NCBI GenBank assembly: GCA_037367355.1 | Contig: CM074695.1 | Span: forward strand, 2,914,001-2,978,000 | Length of the DNA stretch: 64,000 nucleotides | Direction of reading: 5' to 3' | Source of the DNA: Neoscytalidium dimidiatum | Taxonomy: Eukaryota > Ascomycota > Dothideomycetes > Botryosphaeriales > Botryosphaeriaceae | Shown: piece after piece, positions 9,756-21,469 of the stretch | How the letters are laid out: every line of letters begins with the position of its first letter | Position numbering within the stretch: position 1 is the first letter of the stretch | Notes under the pieces: generated by a model | Told to the model about the DNA's origin: nothing | What the model saw: only the letters and a program-made list of their open reading frames with translations | The model's database searches: none | Translations under genes and position numbers: made by a program

Positions 9756-11406
9756 TGTGACGGAACGGCTGCAGGGTGAGGATATTGTCGATATAGGAAC
9801 GTGCCGGTGAGTAGATAGAAGATTGTGGTGACAACACACGTCAGAATATCCGGCGACAAGATTTTGTGGCACTTCAGGCGAAGTGCGGTGGTGTCGCGAG
9901 CTCGAGGTTGTGTTGTGAGGAGGGGAGGAGGATCTGGTGTAGAAGGTTGAGGGAGTTCATAAACATCAACTTGCGACGCTAGCCAAATTGGGACGGGCTG
10001 TCCACACCTGCAGCTCAGATTTGGACGTTGAATGAAAGTGAGCGGCAGCTACGGGCGCTCTAGCTGATTCTGTAGCCTGCTGGCAACGCAGCATGGTGAG
10101 CTCGCTGCATCGATCCCACACTTCATCCATAGGGCCGACCCGAAACCTAATTCCTTAGACAGCGGAATTAGATCATAGCCATAGAGATTTGTAAGATGCC
10201 CGTCTGCGGCCTCCGGTAACAAGCTCAATATCCATAGGTGATTCGGTAGCGTTCCGCTCAGAGGCAATAGTAGCTCGGGGCGACGCCCGCCTGTGCACAA
10301 GCACGCTGTGTTCACTACAGCAGAAGTGTTGGCTGACACCAGTCAGACTAGGTAAGAAGGAATATAGCATCTTACTACGTCCATAGCCCATACTGCCAGG
10401 CTGCTTGACTATACCATGTCGCACACTTGCGTTTCCTTATGCTGCTGACGCTGTAGCGAGCTGAGCGAACTATCTTCTCCTGTGTAGCTAGAATTTAGTA
10501 TGTCAGCGCTTGGCGCTTCAATCTGATACTTCCGCATTCCATCCGTTTGGTTAATGCCGTTCAAGAACTTATGCAGCGGCTACGATCCATTGCCACTCCA
10601 CAACTCGTGAAATTAAGCACCATTGATCGGCAGTATGATGACAGGCGGAGACATGGAATACGCGGGCTGTTGATCTCTCTAGGCTCTTGTAACGACTGGC
10701 TCTTGTCATCATAAGTGAACTAGATGGAGGAAAGGAGCAATTGGCGAAGTATTTTGCAGATCGTTTAGATACGGCATCGATGACAAGTATTTAGTATACA
10801 CTAAATTAAGGAGAATGTTGAGCGATCTGAAAGACATGAAAGAAATAGATCTTAACTTTTAAAATACCAAAGAAAAAGCTGAAAAATGTTGAGCAAGGAG
10901 GGATTTTGTATATCTATGAAAGTTGCCAAAACCTGTGACTTCAGGAGCAGAAGTTGGCGAGCACTTAGAAGAAACCGAAATGGCCAGTGCTGGACCCAAG
11001 TCAGAAAGTAAAACTCTGTTAGTGTAACGACTCGGTTCGCTGACGCTTGTCCTCAAAGCTGTTTTTGAAAGCTGATCTAGGATCTTGTGAATGATGCGTG
11101 TGTGGATGTTATCGAGGGGCTGATTCCCTTGATTTAATAGTGCCACAGGCTGTCTTGATATCAGGGTCAAAACAAAGGTGCGGGCGATAAATATGTCGCG
11201 ATGGTATGACGAAGGCGTATGGGGTGTTGTTCTCCTGAGGTTTGCGATCTGCAAGCAGGGTCTGGGGACGGGCCGACAGTCACTCCGAGGCAACCTGGCA
11301 GCTCTGGCAGCTCGCGATCAACACTCCCTAAGCAGCCGCTCCGGAGCTCCAACAGCAGCCCCGAACACCGTCATTTTCTCGATCGCACGCCAGGACTTCC
11401 GCCATA
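9756..11406. other. Intergenic, 1.65 kb
   Basis: 5' flank of the Myb-like gene and of EMP24 (divergent). Several 60-144 aa open frames occur on the minus strand, none with a recognisable motif or conserved-looking composition. I see no tRNA or repeat array. Confidence 0.45.
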
Positions 11407-12216
11407 ATGCTGTTTCCGTCTGCTGCCGTTATTGCCGCCTTCGGTTACTTTGTCAGCCTCGCTTCGGCCCACAATATCCAGCTCAAGGCCCACTCACGCG
11501 AGTGTTTCCATGAGCAGCTCCATGCCGACGACAAGATGACAGTTACCTTCCAGGTCGGCGATCGTGAGTTTGGTGGTAGTGGCAATCTTGAGATTGACTT
11601 CTGGGTTTGTGCATCTATCAATTGGGACATATGATACCGGAAGTGAAAGCTCACATCTGCTCCAGATCCAAAACCCGTCGAACGGCATGCAAGTCCACGA
11701 ACGCGGCGTTTCCTCTGGCGACCACTCCTTCACTGCCTCTTCAGATGGCCGGTACACCTACTGCTTCAGCAACGAACACTGGTCCGCAAATACCAAGGAG
11801 GTCTCGTTTAACGTTCACGGCATTGTCTACGTTCCTGAGTCCGAGGCGCCACAAGATCCGTTGGAAAAGGAGGGTATGTACAACTGGGTCGCTATAGTTC
11901 TGGGCTTGTCAAAAGTTCACAGGAGCCTATCGTTGACAACTTCTAGTCCGCCAACTTTCGGAGCTCATCGCTCAAGTGAAGGATGAGCAGTCATACATTG
12001 TGGTTAGGGAGAGGACGCACAGGAACACTGCTGAGAGCACCAACGCCAGAGTCAAGTGGTGGAGCATTTTCCAGCTCCTCGTGTTGATTGGCGAGGGTAT
12101 CTTTCAGGTTTGGTGGTTGAAGAGGTTCTTCGAAGTGAGTTTTTATTTTTTTTTTTTTGGCAAAGCTATTGACTTGAACACATGCTGACGGAAACTAGGT
12201 CAAGCGCGTTGTATAA
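11407..12216 (+). CDS. emp24: p24 family COPII cargo receptor Emp24 (TMED2 type)
   Basis: Four exons, 11407..11604, 11666..11873, 11947..12134 and 12199..12216, encode 203 residues. A signal peptide (about 1-21) is followed by a GOLD domain (AHNIQLKAHSRECFHEQL...GKxTYCFSNEHWS-type core), a coiled coil (VRQLSELIAQVKDEQSY, RERTHRNTAESTNARV), one transmembrane segment and a short cytosolic tail with FF and KR (RRFFEVKRVV-type; here KRFFEVKRVV). The tail motifs fit COPII and COPI binding. p24 proteins cycle between ER and Golgi and help load GPI-anchored and other cargo. Intron 3 contains a T-rich run. The length is typical. Confidence 0.95.
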
Positions 12217-12840
12217 AATGGATGTATTCTGGATTTCTGGCGACGGTCGTTAAAATGTCCTGAATGACGATGACATGTATTCACTTCCGACTTGAGCAAT
12301 TGGTGTTTGTGTCCTGCGTGGGTGACTGCCAAGTGCTGCTCATCAGGGACAGGTGGTTTCTTCGTGCATAATTCGATCAGCGGATGCGGCGATTAGCAGA
12401 AGTCGTGTTCCTTTATAGATACCCTGGTATTTCTTTCCCAGGACGAATGAATACAAAGCGAAGAATATTCTCGTGGCGTATATGTAAATTTTACCGGATG
12501 GGAAAGCAGGATGATAAATTGCGTTGGTTGCTATTTTGCCCTATATTCTGATCGGGAGCATCCATGGCCGCTTCGCGCTCGGCCCGAGCTTGGTCGCTCG
12601 CGCGCGTCACGGCCAACGCGCGGGACGCCGACGCCGACGCCGTTTACAGCTCCATCACGGCAGCCTCGCGCAAGATTCACCTCAACTCCCCGCTGTCCTT
12701 CTTCTTGCAATCCGCCAAGCTTTCCCTTCCACTTAGGCGCACCAGGATCCGTCACAAATCACTCAGGTGTCCTCGGAAATCTCATCTACTACTCCATCCG
12801 CACCGATTCACAATCGCGCACCACCAAGAGCTCTACAAAG
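12217..12840. other. Intergenic, EMP24 3' flank and LSM8 leader
   Basis: No supported gene. A 99-residue open frame at 12564 overlaps the LSM8 leader in another frame and looks like a chance GC-rich frame. It could act as an upstream ORF, but that is untested. Confidence 0.45.
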
Positions 12841-13271
12841 ATGTCGCTCAATTCCTACATTAACAGTATGTCGCCACCTCATACACGCCACAAATCCATA
12901 CAAAACAAGTTCACACATCACTGTCAACTTGCGACCATTCGGACTTTGCGCACATCCTCCATTTATCATGTGTAGAGTCGCTAACACGCCCGCGTCCAGA
13001 GAAAATCTGCATCATCACGGTCGACAGCCGGACGCTGGTCGGAACGCTGCTTTCATGCGACCAGATGACTAATCTCGTCCTAGCCAATACATGGGAGCGC
13101 ATCATCCGACCAGCCGACGATCCGGAGCCCTCGAGCGAGGTGCAGCATGGCCTCTACCTCATCCGCGGCGACAACGTCGCGCTATGCGGACTCGTGGACG
13201 AGGAGCTAGACGCGAGCATCGATTGGACTAAGGTGCGCGGCGAGGTTATCGGGACGACGAAGCACGTATGA
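12841..13271 (+). CDS. lsm8: U6 snRNA-associated Sm-like protein LSm8
   Basis: Two exons, 12841..12865 and 13000..13271, encode 98 residues. The short first exon (MSLNSYIN) joins to KKICIITVDSRTLVGTLLSCDQMTNLVLANTWERI, an Sm1 motif. An Sm2 motif follows (HGLYLIRGDNVALCGLVD). This is the LSm8 signature, and LSm8 distinguishes the nuclear LSm2-8 ring that binds the U6 snRNA 3' end. The 134-nt intron has a GTATGT donor and CAG acceptor. Length is typical. Confidence 0.95.
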
Positions 13272-13916
13272 TGGGCTCGTGTGGGACATGCATCAGGACA
13301 TTGCAAAGGTATAATGAAAGGGAAGATCGGCGACTGGGGAGGATGAAGCTGGAAATGGGTTTGAAGCTTTGCCGCACGGCCATGGCATAAGCTTTCGCAA
13401 TTGAGCAGGAGTATCCATCATTGGGGTTCATGATGGGCACCCTTCCATCTGGTCAGGCTTATTGGGGAGCATTGAATACGGCGCCATGCGAGAGAATTTG
13501 TGGAGTTTACAATATCATCCGAGTAGGTCTCCTCAATCAGTACCCTTACTTTACTGAATTAACAGCTTCTTTCTTTCTTATAGTGCTTCGACTATATCGG
13601 CTCCTCATAATTCCCTAATGTCACGTTCGAGCAGCCGTGATTGCCAAGGGTTCCGCCCCGCAAGACGATCTGGGGCAGAAATCCGGGGCCGTTTCTACAA
13701 GTTTCGAAATGTTCGAATGCAAGAGACACGTCCTAGGGAATAGCACATTACCACTCGCTCAGTTCTTTGTGAGCTTGAGACGAATATGGCTTGCTAATTA
13801 AACAGTTTGCCTGTTGGCTGATATCATTTGTCCGCATTTCCCATATGCAACCTCTCCTTGATTTAGTCTGGATCCCCTTCCTACGGGATATTTGTCGCCT
13901 ACGGTCTCAACCGCCC
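13272..13916. other. Intergenic between convergent LSM8 and PITH gene
   Basis: Shared 3' flank. No gene or repeat seen. Confidence 0.5.
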
Positions 13917-14681
13917 TTAAATTCCGTCACCACCACCCGGCCCGCCTATTCCACTGCCCATGCCTAACGCGCCTGTTCCCTTCACCTTGTGGTCTGCCGG
14001 ATTTGCCGCCGCCTCGTAGAGGAAATTGACGGGCTCCTTGTTCAACTTCATAAACTCTCCCTTGAACGCCAGATAGCTTATTCTCGTCACGTCTTCATCG
14101 CCGTCACCGAAGTTGTTTTCAAAGAAGAGCGTCAGAGAGCGAGTCGTGTTGAACAGCGCCCGCTTGACGGGGAGCTCCTGCACGTCGTTTGTCTGCGAGA
14201 GCTCGAAGGTCTGAGTGGGCTGGAGGTCTGAGGCAGTGCTGAAGTCGAGGTCGTCGCGGTTTATAAAGACCTTTAGGGTCTTGGGCGCTGAGTCGGTCGC
14301 GCTAGTGCGGAGGAGGATGGAATGTAGGCGAACTTGGCCAGTGAAGCTACAGACACAAGCATCATCAGATACCAATGTTCTCATTTTGTGGTCTTGGTGG
14401 TCGTGGAAAACTTACGGAACGAACATGAGCAGCTGCTCGTCCGCGTCGCTGGCTAGCTCCGGCTCCGGCTCTAGGCGCTGCGCCCACGTCTTCTGCAGGA
14501 TGGCGGCGCCGGCGCGAGGAGTTCTCTCGTTAAGCGTGTTCACGCTGGAGAAGTCGACCTGCTCGTACAGCAGCGATTGCAATGCTGGCGTAATGTCGTC
14601 GCTGTGATCGTGGACGTGGCCGTGGTCGCCATGTTCGTGGCCACCGTGACCGGCGTGTTCGTCGTGGCAGTGGTGTGACAT
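13917..14681 (-). CDS. PITH-domain protein (PITHD1/TXNL1 C-terminal type)
   Basis: Two exons on the minus strand, 14681..14416 and 14346..13917, give 231 residues. The N-terminus is a His-rich stretch (MSHHCHDEHAGHGGHEHG...) that is common in fungal and animal PITHD1 homologues. The PITH domain follows: LLMFVPFTGQVRLHSILLR, then KTLKVFINRDDLDF, VKRALFNTTRSLTLFFENN and ISYLAFKGEFMKL. Family members bind the proteasome 19S particle (TXNL1) or are of unclear role (PITHD1). No thioredoxin domain is present, so PITHD1-like is the better label. The tail is Gly-rich. The His-rich N-terminus might bind metal, which is an inference. Confidence 0.92.
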
Positions 14682-15287
14682 GACTTCTTCTTTTCGCGTA
14701 TGGGTGTGGCTGGGTATCTTTGGGGGGCGATTTATGGCGGGTGTATATACTGGGTTTTTGTACGTTGTGCTTTGTTGGCCAAGACGTGGGACGTACTATA
14801 GGCAGCGAATGGCGGGGGAGGGGCAAGGTCACCGCACAGAGCTCTGACGACGCGCTCGAACATCTGACCGCGCCGATGCTGTGCCCCCGCATCGGTCACT
14901 TTGCCCAGTCTACGACACCCTGGAAAGTTCTAGGTGTCATGACAATCTCAGGGCAGTAGCGATTTACTTCTCATCGCCCGATCTACAGAACTACCGCAGC
15001 CGCGTGAAGCGGTCGAAATAGTTTTTGGGAGCTCGGCCAGCTGCAAGTGAGAGGACATGGAAGCTGACGGGCTTCGACGTGGGATCGTCGTCGCATATGC
15101 ACGTAGCACGTCCGCACGTGAGAAATGCCGTTAATTTAGCACTCAGCCCTTCCCGAGTGAGCAAAGCATGCTGCGGATATCTCTATATGAAACGGAAAAA
15201 AATGCATGGACGTAACCCTGTACCAGAAATGATCCTCCAACGCCTTGCTGAAATGCATGCAGCAAACCGCCAACATGTATCGAAATG
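14682..15287. other. Intergenic
   Basis: Promoter of the PITH gene and 3' flank of VPS20. No gene seen. Confidence 0.5.
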
Positions 15288-16261
15288 TCATGCGAGCATC
15301 GGCTCTGCTTGCATCGCCGACTGTTCTCGCGCTCTTCGTTGAGCTCTTTCCCGCGCAGTCCCGCGAGATTCTACACCAGCTTCCTCCTCAACGGCCTCGG
15401 GCATCTCCGTTGGAGCATCTGGTAGCTTGTCGGGAAGCTTCGCGCCGTTCATTTCTCTCTCTAATGCGTCGAGCTCGTCTTCGACTTCGTCCTCGTCCTG
15501 ATTCGATATCCTACCAGCGAGCATCTCGCTGATTTCCTGTTTTGTATCTGATCAGCATCCGTAGATATACGTATCCGGCCAAAAGGTTCCGCTTGGAACG
15601 CATCCGGAAAAGAAGCGGTCGTCCGGACAAGAATGTCGAACGCAGGGCTGTACATTCTCGCGGGCACGACTGCTTCAATTCCGGACGCTTGCGCGATATT
15701 TTTCCGCAACTTGTGACTTGGACCGCCCATATGACGCGCTGGGGACTGACTCTTTGATATGCCTGCGCCTCTTCCGTCTCGCCCATTAGCTTCTCCACAT
15801 TCTCCAAGCCACCCATCTCCTTGTGGATCTCCTTCAAGACATTCGTGCCTTGCTGCAGACCGAACAGCACATCCTTCTGTACCAAGGCGAACTCGACATC
15901 GTTTGTCAACATTTCCAGCTGAGCGAGCTGCGCGTCCGTTTTCTGCAGCAGCGATTCTTGGTACTTCTTCCGACGTAGCGCCAGCAAGGCGCGCCGCTTA
16001 TCGCCACGTTTCAGGCACTCCTTTGCGATCTCGGTCTCGCGGGTGGTTATGACGATAATCTTCTTTTGGTACTGGTGCAGCTTGTCCCGCTGGTTCTTCA
16101 TGTCCAGGATAGCTCTGGGTAGTGGGGGCGCGGGCGTTAGCTGGGCGCGTGCGGTTGCGACTATGGGGAAAAACGCGGCAGGGAATGAAGGTAAGGTGAC
16201 TCAGTGCCATGACTCACTTATCCTGAGCGGATATCTTGTGGGTACTACCAGAGTTGCCCAT
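15288..16261 (-). CDS. vps20: ESCRT-III subunit Vps20 (CHMP6)
   Basis: Three exons on the minus strand, 16261..16218, 16114..15751 and 15536..15288, give 218 residues in frame. The start MGNSGSTHKIS offers Gly2 for N-myristoylation, a hallmark of Vps20. The Snf7 core (DMKNQRDKLHQYQKKI, then GDKRRALLALRRKKYQE) and the C-terminal acidic helix with NQDEDEVEDELDALE are typical. Vps20 links ESCRT-II to Snf7 polymerisation during multivesicular-body sorting on endosomes. Intron 2 (214 nt) has a GTCAGT donor, less common than GTRAGT but supported by exact frame and by the family junction YQ-K/R-EISEML. The gene is divergent from RIX7. Confidence 0.92.
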
Positions 16262-16558
16262 GGTTAACAGCGACTGCAGTCTTACTTCTGGTGTTGTTGT
16301 TCTTCTGGCACAGTCCGCCGGGCAGCGCATATGATGCGGTGCCAAGGCGCTTAAAGCCGGCCGGACGCTATCTTACCGCGCATCCTTGCACATGCGTCAG
16401 AGCCCTTGAGAATTTTTGTGGGGCGCCGTCCGCTCACCAGGTACCGCTCACCAAGCACACGCGCCAACTTTTCATACTCGCGACCGCCCTCTCGACAATA
16501 TTTTAGAGCCACCTTCCCCGCCAACCTATCGCCACAACTGCCTTCCTGCTCGCCCATC
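16262..16558. promoter_or_regulatory. Bidirectional VPS20/RIX7 intergenic promoter
   Basis: Only 297 bp separate the two start codons of divergent genes, so both promoters must share this stretch. An upstream ATG at 16391 opens a tiny frame that stops after a few codons, a possible uORF for RIX7. Confidence 0.6.
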
Positions 16559-18751
16559 ATGCCTTCCCGCAGCAAAAAAAGCCCCCTCCCGTGGCATGGG
16601 CTGGACAAGGAGGTTCTTCCTGTCGTCCGCAAGCTCATGACCGAACACAACAACGATAAACGCCAACTTACGAGTCATCAGCTATTCTCAATGATTTTAA
16701 GCTCGAACTCGCCGCTGGCTCGCAGACCACGTAAAGCTCTCTTGGATTCGATTGAACGCACGTACGAAGTCCTCAGGGAGGAAGAGTCCAACGTCGACAG
16801 CGATGCGGCCTCTGTCAGTGCTGACCTTGACGATGCCACTGAGAACGAACAGCAGCTTGTCTCTGAGAATGCCATGAACATCGAACTGCGGAGAACTCTC
16901 AAGAAAACGAATGAGAACCCTAGCAAGTCAGCCAAAAAGCGTCGCGCCTCGGACGACCCAGAAGAGTACCCTCCCGACAAGAGGTCGCAGCGCAAGTCAA
17001 GGAAAGAAATCAGCACGCGCCCACCCACCCATATCACTCTGCAGCAGCTAGGTGGCGTTGATCAAGTCAAGGAGCAGCTCATGGAACACCTTGTCATGCC
17101 GCTTCTCAGTCCTGAGGAATACACCAGTCGCGGCATCACCATCCCTCGCGGTATTCTTCTCTATGGCCCCCCAGGCTGCGGCAAGACTGTGATTTCTAAG
17201 GCGTTCGCCAACATGCTTGGTGTGCCCTTCATCGAGATACAGGGCCCCTCAATCGTGACTGGAATATCTGGCGACTCTGAGAAGCAAGTCCGCGAGCATT
17301 TCGAAGCAGCGCGTCAACACGCTCCCTGCCTCCTGTTCATCGATGAAATCGACGTTATTGCGCCTAAGCGTGATACATCGCAGAGCCAGATGGAGAAGCG
17401 AATCGTGGCGCAGCTACTCCTCTCGATGGACAGCTTGGCCTTGGATGCAAATGAGGGCAAGCCGGTCATCGTCCTAGCCGCTACGAACAGGCCCGACAGT
17501 CTGGATCCCGCCCTCAGGAGGGGCGGTCGCTTCGATACCGAGATCAACATGGGAGTTCCCAACGAGAAGATGAGGGAACTTATCCTCCGCGCCCAGACAC
17601 GCGACACGAACGTGGGCCCTGATGTGGATTTTGCCATGCTCGCAAAGAAAACTGGCGGCTTCGTCGGTGCGGATCTCCGCGACCTTGTCGGCAAGGCTGG
17701 CTCCTGGTCAATGGACCGTTTCAGGGAGGCACTACTCAAGCAAGCTGAAGAAATGGAGCTGGAGATGGATGTGGACAGTGGTGAAGCCGCGAACAGCAGC
17801 GAGGTAGATATGAAAATCAACCGTCTGGTGCAGCGCATCAGGCGGACCGACCTACCACGACCTACAGGTTTTGAATCAGTGGCTATCAGCATGGAAGCTT
17901 TTCTCGCTGTCCTCCCCACCATCCAGCCTTCTTCGATGCGTGAAGGATTCACCACCGTCCCAAATACTACCTGGGAGCATGTCGGCGCTCTACAGGCTAT
18001 CCGCGAGGAGTTACAGATGTCTATTGTTGAGCCAATTCAGCACCCGGAGAGATACGCCCAGGTGGGCATTACAGCGCCTTCTGGGGTTCTTCTATGGGGC
18101 CCGCCGGGATGTGGAAAGACTCTTTTGGCGAAAGCCGTGGCGAACGAATCCAAGGCCAACTTCATCAGCGTCAAGGGACCGGAACTTCTCAACAAATACG
18201 TCGGCGAGTCGGAACGTGCCGTTCGCCAGGTCTTCACCCGTGCCCGCTCTTCTGTGCCCTGTGTTATCTTCTTTGACGAGCTCGATGCCTTGGTACCCAA
18301 GCGGAACGACTCGCAGTCGGAAGCTTCCACGCGCGTCGTCAACACCCTACTCACGGAGCTTGATGGCCTCAACGCTCGCGAGGGCATCTACGTCATCGCG
18401 GCTACCAATCGCCCGGACATTATCGACGACGCCATGCTGCGACCCGGCCGCCTTGAGACGAAGCTCTATGTTGGGCTGCCCGGACCGAGTGAGCGCGTGG
18501 AGATACTGAAGGCTCTTATCAAGCACACCCCCGTCGACGAAAGTTACGCTGAGTACGCCCGCAAATGTGAAAACTACTCCGGTGCGGATCTCAGCAGCTT
18601 GCTGCGCCGTGCTGGTCAGAATGCGCTTAAGAGGAAGAGTGGGGTGATCGCTTTGGAGGACTTTGAGATGGCCCAGGAAGAGATAGTCCCTAGTGTAGAC
18701 AATATCAGAAGGTATGAGGCTTTGAGGGCCAAGATGGAATCGGGGGTTTAG
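16559..18751 (+). CDS. rix7: Tandem AAA ATPase Rix7 (NVL homologue), 60S ribosome biogenesis
   Basis: Intronless, 730 residues from the ATG at 16559 (MPSRSKKSPLPWHGL). The frame is open further upstream but without an earlier ATG. A short N-terminal domain and a Lys/Arg/Ser-rich linker (KKRRASDDPEEYPPDKRSQR, likely nuclear targeting) precede two AAA modules. D1 has Walker A GPPGCGKT at 203-210 and Walker B with Asp/Glu near 262-263 (LLFIDEID). D2 has Walker A at 514-521 and Walker B near 573 (VIFFDELD). Both have Arg-finger-type segments. D1 Thr is followed by VISKAFA and D2 by LLAKAVANES. This matches Rix7/NVL rather than Cdc48, whose N-domain is absent. Rix7 extracts Nsa1 from pre-60S particles in the nucleolus. 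Confidence 0.94.
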   Translation: MPSRSKKSPLPWHGLDKEVLPVVRKLMTEHNNDKRQLTSHQLFSMILSSNSPLARRPRKALLDSIERTYEVLREEESNVDSDAASVSADLDDATENEQQLVSENAMNIELRRTLKKTNENPSKSAKKRRASDDPEEYPPDKRSQRKSRKEISTRPPTHITLQQLGGVDQVKEQLMEHLVMPLLSPEEYTSRGITIPRGILLYGPPGCGKTVISKAFANMLGVPFIEIQGPSIVTGISGDSEKQVREHFEAARQHAPCLLFIDEIDVIAPKRDTSQSQMEKRIVAQLLLSMDSLALDANEGKPVIVLAATNRPDSLDPALRRGGRFDTEINMGVPNEKMRELILRAQTRDTNVGPDVDFAMLAKKTGGFVGADLRDLVGKAGSWSMDRFREALLKQAEEMELEMDVDSGEAANSSEVDMKINRLVQRIRRTDLPRPTGFESVAISMEAFLAVLPTIQPSSMREGFTTVPNTTWEHVGALQAIREELQMSIVEPIQHPERYAQVGITAPSGVLLWGPPGCGKTLLAKAVANESKANFISVKGPELLNKYVGESERAVRQVFTRARSSVPCVIFFDELDALVPKRNDSQSEASTRVVNTLLTELDGLNAREGIYVIAATNRPDIIDDAMLRPGRLETKLYVGLPGPSERVEILKALIKHTPVDESYAEYARKCENYSGADLSSLLRRAGQNALKRKSGVIALEDFEMAQEEIVPSVDNIRRYEALRAKMESGV

Positions 18752-20349
18752 GTGGATGATGAAGCGTCCGTTCGGGTTGAAGCTTCATCTCTTTGAAGCA
18801 TTCATTAACGGATAGGCATTGCGACTGGGGGTGATTTGGGTTGACGAGGGAGTGGAGAGAAGAGACCGGAATCGTAGTGGTATTGGGCCCGAAGTTGGGA
18901 TGTTTACCGATACGATGAGGCGTGATTACCTGTCTACCACAAGATATATGGATTTAACTCCGTAAGCCAGGATCAATATTAAGATCAATACGTCCTGGAG
19001 ATACAGTTGTGCTAACCTGCGTAAGATTCTCGTAGATAAGCGTCGTTTAGGTATTCTAACATGATATGCATCGCAAACCCACGCATCCGCTATTCCTATC
19101 GAGGAATGAAGAAGATATGCTGACTTGTCGAACAGGTAATGCATCTCAAAGATCTCAAAAGCAAACGGGTGCACGGAAAAAGACACGTACACTCATGAAA
19201 GATATGCAAATAATATACGAATAAAGATCGTGCTACATGTAAGATGTGAAAGCATCAATAAGATCGTTAATGTAAAAGCACATGTGTTGAGGATAGATAA
19301 AGCACGCATTATTCTGGGACTATATGAAGCTCTTCTCGTCGTCTTGAATGTGTTCAAAAAAAATTTTTTTTTTTTTACTTGGTCTCATCTTGAGAATACT
19401 TAGAGGCAGACAAGACCATAATTCGAAAAGCCATCAGCGTGCCATCCCAAGAGACGCACGGTCGTCGAGACACGAAATATCATCCAGGGAAGCAGGGTAT
19501 TGATGGCGATCAACCACACCCCATCAACATTCCCGGAAAGCCGTTTCATTTCACCCCAATGCCTCCCGACCGGAGAGCCGGTTCCGCTGATGCCATTGTG
19601 CCAGATAAATACGCTGTTCTATGTAAGATTCTGTCCCAGGTCCCTGGCTTTGTAGCGTAGAAAGCGTTACAATCGAGTTTGAATACTTGTGTACTCGGGA
19701 AGGGCACGAAATATGCTGTGGAAAGGTATTGGCGACTTTTATGGAAAGATGCTGGTAAAGAGAAAGGATGTGTGAGGTAGAGATGGAAGGATGAAAGTGA
19801 ATTGAAACCGGGAAAGACTAATTTTGAGCTAAACAACAATCTTGAAGAATTCCTGGAAGTATTTTCTAGAAATCGAGGAACAGAGCAAGACGGAATGAGA
19901 TTGTTGAGACTTTGCAGAAGAATAACGGCAAGATCGTGAATGCAAAGCTGTCTAAGATGTTTAACAGTGCGTGGTAACCTGCAACTTCTCAATCGCAGGA
20001 GATTCTCGGTCGAAGCTGTAGACTATTGACAAGTTCAGAATAGATCGCAACAACCAAAAGTATAAATAGAAAACTGCTGACTTGCGACGTCATCCAGACG
20101 GGGTGTGTTGAAGCTTATCGCATCGGCCACGTCAGATATTCTGATCGATTTATGTTCACAGAACATCAGAAGGCTGATGACGTGGTAGCTGGGGAACAAG
20201 ATGACAACTAACGTAATCTTCAAACAGAACTTATAGGGTATAAATAAAGGCGAACGCACATTCAACAAACAGAAAAACTAGGCGTGAGGCGGAGTTCAAA
20301 CGAATTTCTGGTAATATATTCCTTTGGGGGAACATAAGGCAGAGCAACA
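18752..20349. other. Intergenic, AT-rich, 1.6 kb
   Basis: RIX7 3' flank and promoter of the 20350 ORF. It contains an A/T homopolymer junction near 19360-19376 and no supported gene. TATAAATA at 20239-20246 lies about 110 bp before the next start codon. Confidence 0.5.
20239..20246 (+). promoter_or_regulatory. Putative TATA box
   Basis: TATAAATA about 104-111 bp upstream of the ATG at 20350. Position and sequence fit a core promoter; no experimental support. Confidence 0.4.
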
Positions 20350-20853
20350 ATGCCGCAGGCAAAATGGACCGGTTACCTGCAGGATGCCAGCGGACGTCGA
20401 TGGGGACGAAAATACGGAGGCGAAATGGCTCCTGAACTCGAAGATCCTCCGGAGACAGTGAAAAGACGATCGCTTGATACCCAGGAGATCGGACAAGGCC
20501 TGCGAATGGTTGAAACATTACGCACGGATAATATCCTTTATCGAGATGTGATGAACAACATCAGACGAATCTTTGAGGTCTGTACGGGGTCCACAGCCCC
20601 AAAGGCTGACGAGCTTGTATCGTTTGTCAAATCAACGCAGATTCCTAACCGACCATTCGCCGTTGGGAGAGCTGAGAATTACGAGCTCCTCATCAAAGAT
20701 GTCACAGAAAAACGTAGAGGTCATAGACTTAGTGTAGAGGAGATCGATCTAATCGACAGGCTCCTCCGCGTTGCTGAGTATCAATACAGTTCGGTTGGCT
20801 CTGTAGAGAGCAAGCGCAGGAAAGAGCAGGACACGACGGAGGGTACTCAATGA
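20350..20853 (+). CDS. Uncharacterised 167-residue protein
   Basis: A single ATG-initiated ORF beginning MPQAKWTGYLQDASGRRWG. It is mixed helical and hydrophilic, with no signal peptide, membrane segment, Cys cluster or family I recognise. A Lys/Arg/Glu-rich tail (SKRRKEQDTTEGTQ) closes it. Support comes from its length in an AT-rich neighbourhood, a TATA box at a suitable distance and protein-like composition. It could be a lineage-specific gene; a chance frame is not excluded. Confidence 0.5.
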   Translation: MPQAKWTGYLQDASGRRWGRKYGGEMAPELEDPPETVKRRSLDTQEIGQGLRMVETLRTDNILYRDVMNNIRRIFEVCTGSTAPKADELVSFVKSTQIPNRPFAVGRAENYELLIKDVTEKRRGHRLSVEEIDLIDRLLRVAEYQYSSVGSVESKRRKEQDTTEGTQ

Positions 20854-21469
20854 ATATGCCGTGAAGAAAGTCAGGAAAAGTGAATACTGTGTACGCATGG
20901 GAAGATTCCTTGCAGAGGCTGGTAAGGAGGGGGGATTAAGAGACGGAAATGATGAACGCCGGAATGCGGGAGGCTACCATGGTAGTAGCATTTGGCGTGC
21001 GGGGGCATCGCGAAGAGACATGATCGTAAACAGTAGGCAGCGCATAGCCAAGCAACAGGCTGAGACTGCAAAAGACCCTTCGGACGCAGCGGAAGCGCGA
21101 GCAGGCGGATGAGTCTGTTGCAGTCGAACGATTCGTCGGGGGCGGATGTCGGTGAGAAGGCGGTGATGGGAGTGGAGTGGCGCGTCGAAACAAGCTTATC
21201 AGCCGGACCCCGGTCGGGTCGCGTTGCGGCCCCGTGCACGGGCAGCAGCGACCGACGTGTTCAGGCGCGCTTTCTGTTGCGGGATGCAGCGTCGCCGCCG
21301 TTGGCGTTATTTTGCAGCTCCCGTCAACAACCACTTTACACCCCATCTAACATCGCCGCTCCCTCCGCATCCCTTCTCCGCACCATCGCTCCCTCCGTCG
21401 CCGCTGCGCGCCCGCTCTTCGCCCAAACACATGTCTTGAACCGTCCGCGTTCCCTCGCCGAATCATACC
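20854..21469. other. Intergenic, dynein promoter/5' leader
   Basis: No supported gene. The 200 bp before 21470 are C-rich (leader-like). Confidence 0.5.

Noticed and set aside
10859..11293. 144-residue minus-strand open frame upstream of EMP24
   Set aside because: No motif, and it overlaps the EMP24 leader.
12564..12863. 99-residue frame overlapping the LSM8 start
   Set aside because: Out of frame with LSm8, low-complexity Arg/Ala/Ser text; at most a uORF.
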